Shown here: positions 57,029-64,000 of the stretch, piece after piece
Position numbering within the stretch: the first letter of the stretch is position 1
Layout: every line of letters begins with the position of its first letter
Source: Knoxdaviesia capensis
Lineage: Eukaryota; Ascomycota; Sordariomycetes; Microascales; Gondwanamycetaceae
Direction: 5' to 3'
Assembly (NCBI GenBank): GCA_001510575.1
Contig: LNGK01000003.1
Location: 1,739,741 to 1,803,740, forward strand
DNA: 64,000 nt
Notes under the pieces: generated by a model
Seen by the model: the letters and a program-made list of their open reading frames with translations, nothing else
What the model was told of the DNA's origin: nothing
The model's database searches: none
Translations under genes and position numbers: made by a program

Positions 57029-58600
57029 TCTCAGCCCACTTTCCAAAAACCCCCAATCCAAAAGAATCAACAAATAACCTCACTTCGGGGGAGGCACGCG
57101 AGGCCACCAGGCGTCAACGGAGGAACGGGAAACACACAAAATGAGGCCATGGATCTGGGACTTGGTGCCATCGTGCTGGACGAAGGGAAACGACCTAGCT
57201 TTGGAAACGAGGAATGTTCTTTTTTAGACCCCAGGTGCATTCAATGGGACGACGGTACTCGGGACGCTGCTTCGTTCGGGGGCTGCTAAACGAGACCGAG
57301 TGGTGCGTGGACAGACAGAACAAACAGACCCTCCTTTGTCCCAGCGCCGCAACACACTAACGGCCATGCAGTCTAGCGGGCTGCATCACCTGAACCGAAA
57401 AAAAAAAACAGGAACAGCCTGTCGTCACCGTTTCAGGGTCTGTTCCGACACCCACAGCCGGATTGTGTCTGCTGTTTTTTTTCTTACTCTTCGTCAAGCA
57501 CTGACCAGGCTGCGTCGTCTTGACAGGCCTGGTCTGATGTTGTCAGTGGGCTTGTTGAGCCGCCGGGCTCGGCATTGGGTGCGTGTTGCTTGGCAAATGG
57601 CAAGTCGACAGGATGTGAGGGTCGCTGGCTTGGCTGGCCGTCCGTCCTCGGCTGGCATTTCAAATCCTCTCGATGTTCAATGCTGTTGGTGTGATGGCGA
57701 TCGCTGTTGGATGTCCGCATCGAGTGTAACATCATGGACGAAAAAGGATCACAGCCGGCCCGGACAAAAGCACAACCGCCCGTTTTCTTTTCTCCAAAAA
57801 CGCTTCGCTTCGTTGACACGAATAAGCGGTAGTGTTCACAGTTCTTTGTGGTGTGTGTGTGGTCTGATGCCATTTGGGTTGCATAGTGGAATGATATCAT
57901 CGTCATAGCAAACGCAAAATGTACCGGCTACATAGTAAGTACACACGTCAGCCGCGTGGTGGAAGGTACTAGGTACAAGATCAGCTGTCGGCGTTAAGGA
58001 CCTTCAAGGTGGGTCCACGCCAGCCCTTGCACCTTCCCCGGCCTCTGGGCGCTGGAACCCCGATAATGCAATAAAACGAAATGGTGCTGGCTTCCTTCCT
58101 TTACAGCACCCACGATGTTGCTCTGATTTTGGAAGGAAGACGCGCCTATACCGCCTCGTTAAGTGCAAGAGCCCTTCCGCCTCGGTAGATGCAAATACTG
58201 GCTTTGGCGAATATATATTCATTTACACGGACGACGCACGCTTCAGCTTAATCCCATAGAACACACACGCAACCGCCTCTATATGGGATTCACACAATCA
58301 AAAAGAGAAAAAAGAAAGAAAGGCGGGAGAAAACCGATGCACTTCACATAGATTACTTGCTTACACGTCCTCTCTCTCGAGCAAGTTCCGCCGGTTCGTC
58401 CTTTTCGGGGGGAGGAAGGGGTTGGCTTTCTCCGGGGGTGGTGGTCTCCCATCGCCGAAGAACCACATCAATCTGACAACATTGCCCAAAAGCTCTCTCC
58501 GCACACATGATCGACATTCCACACACACCCAGTTTGCATTGGCCGGCTTGTTCCCGGAAACTGGGGGATGAGGAGGAGGGCGAGAGGATTGGATGGATGT

Positions 58601-58638
58601 GTACAGTACTGTATGGACAGTACAGTACAGCAGTACTT
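58601..58638. repeat. Double GTACAGTAC palindrome cluster
   Basis: GTACAGTACTGTATG followed six bases later by CAGTACAGTACAGCAGTACT: two exact 9-mers and further half-sites within 38 bp. Confidence 0.9.
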
Positions 58639-59352
58639 CCGCATCCGTGTCAATTGAGGACTGGAGACATCTCCAAACCCTCACCTCTTGCTCTTTTTTC
58701 ATATTCCCGGTGCGAGCCGTCTCTCCGTGGAATATTTCCAGATGCATGTGCCGCACCTCCCCAGCGTTGCGTTGCACCCACGAGGACTCCTACCACCTAA
58801 CATAACGGACTATGTGAATCCATCCAACAACCAGTCTGTTGGAGTTCGGCCAGTACCTAATCCCCGGTGATGAGCAAGCAACGACGGTTCGAGTTTTCAG
58901 AACCCCCGTCATGCCGTTCTTGGGGCCACTGGTTTCTCAACACAGCACCTAAACTGGCTGGTCAGGGGACCTGCTACACGCAGCCACCGACGTTAACGCA
59001 TCTTTAGGCCCAACTACTTGCGTTCCTCTTCTTGTTCCTTTGGCCTCCTCCCTGGCTCTCCTCTCTCCCCGGCGGAGCGGAAGTCGGCCTGTGTTTTAAC
59101 TAACGAATGGATTACCAGAGGCGACGCTCCCAGAGCAGTGGCAAGGCCTCTCTGATTTACACGCAATTTTGGTAGGCTGGCATTTCTAATCTCACCTCCG
59201 GCACCGACACGGGCTTCTCGGACAGCCAGCACGCGTGAACTGCATACTCGTACAACAAGCTCCATACAGAGAAACACACAGCAGGCAATCGGTGGCCAAG
59301 AGGTAGGAGTCCGCCGTACATTACGGCTGAATTTTTACTGTTATTTGTATAT

Positions 59353-59369
59353 ATATTATTATTATTATT
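59353..59369. repeat. (TTA)n / AT-rich repeat
   Basis: Short TAT-ATT-ATT run. Confidence 0.8.
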
Positions 59370-59593
59370 TTTGGCGATGCAACGCTGCGGATCGTGATTG
59401 TGTCTGTCCAAGGCGGGCAGTGAAAAGCGGCTTGATGCCCTCGTGTAGGTACCAGTACCTATCTCCGCCCCTGTCGTTGTGCTGTTGCCAGCGGTACTGT
59501 GATAACTTGACCTCCTTGCTTATTCGACACCATGGTGAAGTGGGACGGCCATTCTCTCTCTTTTGTTTCTTGTCTCCCACTGAACCTTACATA

Positions 59594-59613
59594 CAGCCAG
59601 CCAGCCAGCCAGC
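59594..59613. repeat. (CAGC)5 tetranucleotide repeat
   Basis: Five tandem CAGC units. Confidence 0.9.
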
Positions 59614-62462
59614 CAGCTTTAGTGTGCTGGGGACCGGTCCACACGTCCGAGATGAAAGCAGGGAAGAAGAGCCGCGTAGATGCCGAGGCTATTGCCGTAG
59701 GCTTACTCCTTGTTTTCTTATTCGTTTTCTTTCTTTTCTTTTCTCTGCTCCTGCTGCAATATCCAGAGGGAAAGTCCAAAAACTCTTCGGATGTATGGTG
59801 CATGTATAAATGAGAGGAATGCCTTCCATGGTATTATATTACTTGACTTTCTTCCTGTTGGGCCGTTATGTCTGTCTCTATACTGCCACTTTATTCATGC
59901 GGTTCTGCAGAGTTCCAGGCTAGCCAAGCTGGAGAGTTGCATCATCTCGATTTTTTTTAGCCGGCCGGCCAGACGGGGGCCTAGAATTATGAGGCTCAAC
60001 AGCCGTAAATCCAGCGCCAGAGACCCTGAAGAATAACACCAAAAAAATGCCAGAAGTGAGCGAATCGTGGTGAGGCTCAAAATCCACCCGACTTGGCATT
60101 GCCTGGCAGTTGGACGACCTTCCATACCTGCAGTGCAGAACACGCTGGAAGCGACCCGCGACTGAGAGATGAATAAAGGAGTTTTCGGTGGTTTGATCTA
60201 GACGTCAAATCATTGCTGTGTTTTGAGTTTAAGGTGCATCTTCCAGGCTCCTGTTTTGGCGGCAACTTTATCTGGGAAACCAGCGGGCACAGCAGCCCCT
60301 GTGAATACAGGAAGAGGCCCGCCGGTGGAGTCCAGCAGCGTACAGTACTGTAGATGTGTGCTCCTCCCAACAGACTGGGCATTTTCCACCTTGAAGCTGG
60401 TCTCTGGCCATTTCGTGCCTTCGGCTCTTGGGCTGGCTGAATCAAGCAACGTGAACTCGTACGAGGGCAAAGGGGGCAAACCACCACCAGGAGTCGAGGA
60501 AGCGAGGAAGAGTCCACCCAGCGGCAGCCATTAATCGTGAAGCTGGCTGTGTCTCCTCCGTACCTAGGCAGGCAAGCCTTCCTGTTTGTCGTTCCTCTCT
60601 CTTGAAAAAACTGGACCCTGCCAGGGATCCTCAACTTCCGTTAATCCGAAGCGCGGGCTCTGTGCCGAAACTAACACCTGCGCACGAAGCCCATGCTAGT
60701 CAGGGAGCCTCAACGCGCCAGGCTCGATTGGTGCGAGATCCACCCTATTTTTTTTTTATTTTTTTTTGGTGTGCGACTCTCAGGTATTTTACGAGACGGT
60801 GTTGTGGATTTCAGGTGCTGACTGGAACTGTTTTCTTATGAACATCGTGATGGGATTGAGTTTTTGCCCCTCTTGATGGGAGCATAACATCTCCAAACGA
60901 GTGCGGCATGTGCGACTCGACTCGTGCGAGCGTGTTTGTCTGCACATATAGATGCTGGACGTGTCTCCCAACAGGGTCCATGTTGCAACGACACCGTAAC
61001 CAGTGAGTACACTCGATCGTGTCCCCAGTCTCGTAGAACACGATTGAGACTGCCTGGTGGACGGGCGGCATTTTGCAATGTACAATACAGTATCATTCGG
61101 CTATTCAGTAGAGAGCCCAACATCTTGAACCGCGGATGACACCTCCCCTTTGGCCCCAGCTGACTGTTACTACCCCCGTAGAAGCTGACGTGAAAGACCA
61201 CACACCTGAAGTTATGCTTCCGGCAATACACCGTCTCGCCAACTCTGTGAGTGTTAGACACGCTGGACACAGTCCGAAGTCACTAGACCATATGGCACGA
61301 AGAACCGGGCACCTGGTCGACCAACTCAGCTCTCTCCCAGCGTCACTGACTGCCTGTCCTGCCCTCTCCCGTCTGGCAGAGCAATCTTCCCCTATACCGG
61401 CCTCGCATATTGCATTCATCTCGCTTCAAACGGTGTTTGGCCCAGGCAAGCACCACGCCCTCGCCGTTCACAGACGCGTCACATTGTCAGTGTTCAGGGA
61501 TGCCCAGCCATCATTGATTCTCAGAGTTGTGTCACTTGGCCTCAACAAGACTTCACGGCGGTGGATCTGACTCCCCGTTCTACGCCCCCTCCCCTTTCCA
61601 GTGTGAAAGTTCTGCCCTTACCCGCTCTCTGTCGACGTCTTTTACTCCTCCCCTCGCTCTCTCGCGCTCTCTCACTCTCCGTCCCATGCTATCGCCGCAT
61701 GGTGTGCATGACTTGTGCGAGTCAGTAGACGGTACGGACTACGGAGGGTCCTTATCGTAGGCGTCGTTTAGCTGTGTATTTGTGCACAACTCGGAATTTC
61801 ACATTCTGCTGGAGTTTGTCGCCGTCCGGTTGTCTTGGTTGCAGCTCGTATACCGCTGTCTTCTAGCCCGGCCCACGAACGACACACCCCAATCTCCCGT
61901 TGGACTGCACGAACCACCACCACCAAGCACACTTCTGTTTCGACTCGTAGAACCGCTGCATGGACACCACACCCGACCAATCTCTCCTCTCACCCGGATT
62001 CACCAGGATCAAGGCACACCAGCCAGCGCCCTTCAAGCACAGACAGCAGAGTGCGTCCCGTGTGTCCGGGTGGGGGAGTCATCTGGGCTGGGCTTGCTGG
62101 GTCGCGCCAAGGTTAGGCCATGAGTGTGGAATCAGAATTGCCAGACAAAACTGGCTAAGTTATGGGGAGCGGGCTGCAGTGTCTTCACACCCGGCGGCGC
62201 ACGAAGGGTGGGCGAGAGCCACGATCTGGTCAGTTTGTGCGATGTCACTCATCAATGATACAACGAAGATAACCGTGTGCGAAATGAAAACGTTGGCCAC
62301 GATCGTATGGACAGCCAAGAGAAATGTCAACCGCAAAATAAACTCTAATCCGGGCGTGTTTACGCTGGCAATTTTCCAAAAGGGGCGGGCCTGGTGCACC
62401 GATACCCGCGGCCTAAACCGGCAAACGACGAAGAAACCCAACCACGGCCAGTTAATGCGGCA

Positions 62463-62469
62463 TATAAAA
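62463..62469 (+). promoter_or_regulatory. TATA-like element (TATAAAA) upstream of the fumarate reductase
   Basis: GGCATATAAAACCCC on the + strand, 590 bp before the ATG at 63059. A long leader or another start site is implied if it is used. Confidence 0.35.
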
Positions 62470-62989
62470 CCCCCCATTCCCGGGGACCACTCCGATAGAC
62501 CCAGCAAATCCGGCTGGTCCGACCCCATCCCGGCGTCGCGGAGCGGCCCCCCAAGGCGCACCCCAAAAAAAAAGTGTCAAAGTCCGGGGCCCGGCGAAGT
62601 CCCGGCCTAGCTCGGGCTTGGCATGCGGCCTTGCTCACCGCTCACCGAGACATTTGGCTTCACCGAAAACATGCACCCGCGCACGAGCCCGCTCACCGAA
62701 AATACGTACCACGCTATCTGCACTCTGGCGGTCGAACCACCATCATACGAGAAAACAAATGTTTTCTCGGCTGCTTTTCTGTCGCGATTTGTTAAAAAGA
62801 AATTGTCTCGGTAAATGACTTGAAAGCGCATATTTTGTAGGAGACACAACAACATCTTCTGGAAGAAAAAGAATGCCGTCCGGACACCTTCTTCCCCGTT
62901 TGCTTCCGCCTCTGATGTGCACCCTCACAATGCCGTCTTCTCCTCACCGCTGAGTTTCCCGTTGCACCCACCCAACACCCAAACTCTGT

Positions 62990-62991
<2 letters not shown>

Positions 62992-63021
<30 letters not shown>
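62992..63021. repeat. (CA)14-15 dinucleotide repeat
   Basis: Uninterrupted CA run ending 38 bp before the fumarate reductase ATG, so probably transcribed in its 5' UTR. Confidence 0.95.
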
Positions 63022-63024
<3 letters not shown>

Positions 63025-63058
63025 TCCCTCCTCTCCCGCTCTCTCTAGAATCTCCCCA

Positions 63059-64000
63059 ATGCCGCGTGTCCTACGCCGCACACTGCAATTCGTCGTCCTC
63101 TCCGTCCTGCTTGCCATGGCCGGCCGCCTCCTCGCCACCACCCAGACTCCGATATCCACCGCCCGCACATTCCTCGCCCGCTGGTTTTCGTCCACCCAGC
63201 CCATCATCAAACTCATGCCCACCGCCGCCCTCCTCGCTCCGGACGCCCCGGATGCCGCCGCGACGGTGATCGTCGTCGGCTCGGGCCTGGCCGGCCTGGC
63301 GGCTGCGCACGCGGCGCTGGCCGCCGGCGCCCACGTGCACATGCTCGAGCGCGCCGCGCAGCCCGGCGGGAACTCCATCAAGGCGTCGTCGGGCATCAAC
63401 GGCGCCGGGACCAGGTTCCAGGCCGCCCGCGGGATCGCCTCCGACCCGCTGTTCGAGCCGGACACTGTCCGGTCCGCCGGCACGCGCTTCGCGGCCGCGG
63501 CCACAACGCCCGGGGCGGTTGACCGCGCCGCGCTGGTGCACACGCTGGTGGCCCGCTCGGCCGACGCCGTGCACTGGCTGGCCGCCGACCTCGGCGTCGA
63601 CCTGAGCGTGGTCGCCCAGCTCGGCGGCCACTCGCTGCCGCGCACCCACCGCGGCGCCGGCAAGACCCCGCCCGGCGCCGCCATCGTGACCACGCTGCTC
63701 ACGGCGCTGCGCGAGCACCCGAACTTCACGCTGACCACTGGCGCCGAAGTCACCCGTCTCGTGCAGGACAGCGCCGGCGTTGTGCGGGGCGTCGAGGCCC
63801 TCGTGCCCGGCAGCGCCGAGGAGCCCGTCGTCGAACATGGCGCCGTGGTGATGGCGTCGGGCGGGTTCGGCGGCGACGTCGCCCGGCTCTCCGCCCACCG
63901 GCCCGACCTGCGCCGGTTCCCCGCTACGTGCCTGACCGGCACCAGCGCACACGATATCCTCGGCGCCGTCGGCGCTGTTCCCGTCGATATGGACAGCGTG
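63059..64000 (+). CDS. osm1: Osm1-type FAD-dependent fumarate reductase (5' part)
   Basis: Soluble flavoprotein that reduces fumarate to succinate and reoxidises FADH2/NADH, in ER or mitochondrial lumen, supporting redox balance and oxidative folding at low oxygen. 314 codons are present; the gene runs off the window without an intron so far. Start ATG at 63059 gives a basic N-terminus plus hydrophobic segment (RRTLQFVVLSVLLAMAGRLL), an ER-type signal or anchor. The FAD site is the Rossmann motif VIVVGSGLAGLAAAHAALAA (71-90), with the ribose-binding Glu in HMLERA. Then GGNSIKASSGING, the fumarate reductase/succinate dehydrogenase-type flavin loop, and later QLGGHSLPRTHR and ASGGFGGD. Strong GC3 bias. 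The C-terminal fumarate-binding residues lie beyond the window. Confidence 0.92.
   Translation, partial: MPRVLRRTLQFVVLSVLLAMAGRLLATTQTPISTARTFLARWFSSTQPIIKLMPTAALLAPDAPDAAATVIVVGSGLAGLAAAHAALAAGAHVHMLERAAQPGGNSIKASSGINGAGTRFQAARGIASDPLFEPDTVRSAGTRFAAAATTPGAVDRAALVHTLVARSADAVHWLAADLGVDLSVVAQLGGHSLPRTHRGAGKTPPGAAIVTTLLTALREHPNFTLTTGAEVTRLVQDSAGVVRGVEALVPGSAEEPVVEHGAVVMASGGFGGDVARLSAHRPDLRRFPATCLTGTSAHDILGAVGAVPVDMDSV

Larger units (their letters stand above)
54391..63058. other. 8.7-kb region with no supported gene
   Basis: The longest gene-free stretch. 54.5-55.6 kb is purine-rich on the + strand with (GA)11. Later parts hold (CATCAT)n at 57013, (CAGC)5 at 59594, (TTA)n at 59353, AT/T-rich runs at 55950-56140 and 60745-60770, and four copies of GTACAGTAC (56736, 58601, 58620, 60340). 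ORFs at 57300-57908 and 61136-61570 have no coding signature I trust. The last 600 bp form the fumarate reductase promoter. Confidence 0.5.

Noticed and set aside
57300..57908. 202-aa ORF
   Set aside because: No motif and random-like composition; no promoter or splice evidence.
61136..61570. 144-aa ORF (and a 104-aa ORF antisense to it)
   Set aside because: Both strands look similar in quality and neither matches a family; not supported.
1..64000. CRISPR arrays, rRNA genes, insertion sequences, biosynthetic gene cluster
   Set aside because: None seen: the repeats are simple microsatellites or the short palindrome; no 5S-like sequence, no transposase or reverse-transcriptase motifs, and no PKS/NRPS/terpene genes.

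Overview
This is nuclear DNA of a filamentous ascomycete, most likely a Sordariomycete; the class is an inference from gene content and style. Reasons: short spliceosomal introns with GTAAGT/GTATGT-type donors and CTAAC branch points; GC-rich third codon positions; and a gene set (polarisome Spa2, GPR1/FUN34/YaaH acetate transporter, secreted CE15 glucuronoyl esterase, MARVEL protein, mitochondrial Mcr1) usual in such fungi. Genes are sparse, about one per 4-5 kb, and separated by long non-coding stretches. The sequence looks like draft assembly: one N lies in a poly-C run at 32509.

Layout. 1-5.6 kb: the 3' part of an M28/glutamate-carboxypeptidase-II-like gene (+) converges on spa2 (-). 5.6-12.1 kb has no gene I can support. 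12.1-17.8 kb: ssu72 (-), an intron-bearing tRNA with a proline-type body but alanine identity elements, a frame-broken relic, an orphan four-helix membrane protein (+) and a tentative small cysteine-rich secreted protein (+). 19-25.3 kb: an Nbp2/Skb5-like SH3 protein (+) with a long pyrimidine-rich leader converges on mcr1 (-). 28.2-33.8 kb: a broken Zn2Cys6 transcription factor (-), a secreted dienelactone hydrolase (-) and, divergently, a secreted nucleoside hydrolase (+). 34.9-36 kb: an Asn/Ala/Gly-repeat secreted protein (-). 42.3-43.7 kb: CE15 glucuronoyl esterase (-). 46.2 kb: MARVEL protein (-). 53.1-54.1 kb: GPR1/FUN34/YaaH transporter (-). 63.06 kb to the end: 5' part of an Osm1-type fumarate reductase (+).

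Most genes are unrelated housekeeping or secreted functions, not one cluster. Loose themes are plant-polymer and nucleoside scavenging (CE15, dienelactone hydrolase, nucleoside hydrolase), acetate uptake and redox metabolism. Exon joins were worked out by hand from splice signals and frame; all joined genes keep one open frame.

The least explained signals are (1) a palindrome, GTACAGTACTGTAC and its 9-mer half, recurring in the gene-free stretches far above chance; (2) the tRNA with proline-like arms, G3:U70, A73 and a UGC anticodon; (3) the Zn2Cys6 gene with all six cysteines in frame but a stop codon inside the finger; and (4) strongly pyrimidine-rich leaders on the coding strand of several genes. 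I found no transposon, CRISPR array, rRNA or obvious biosynthetic cluster.
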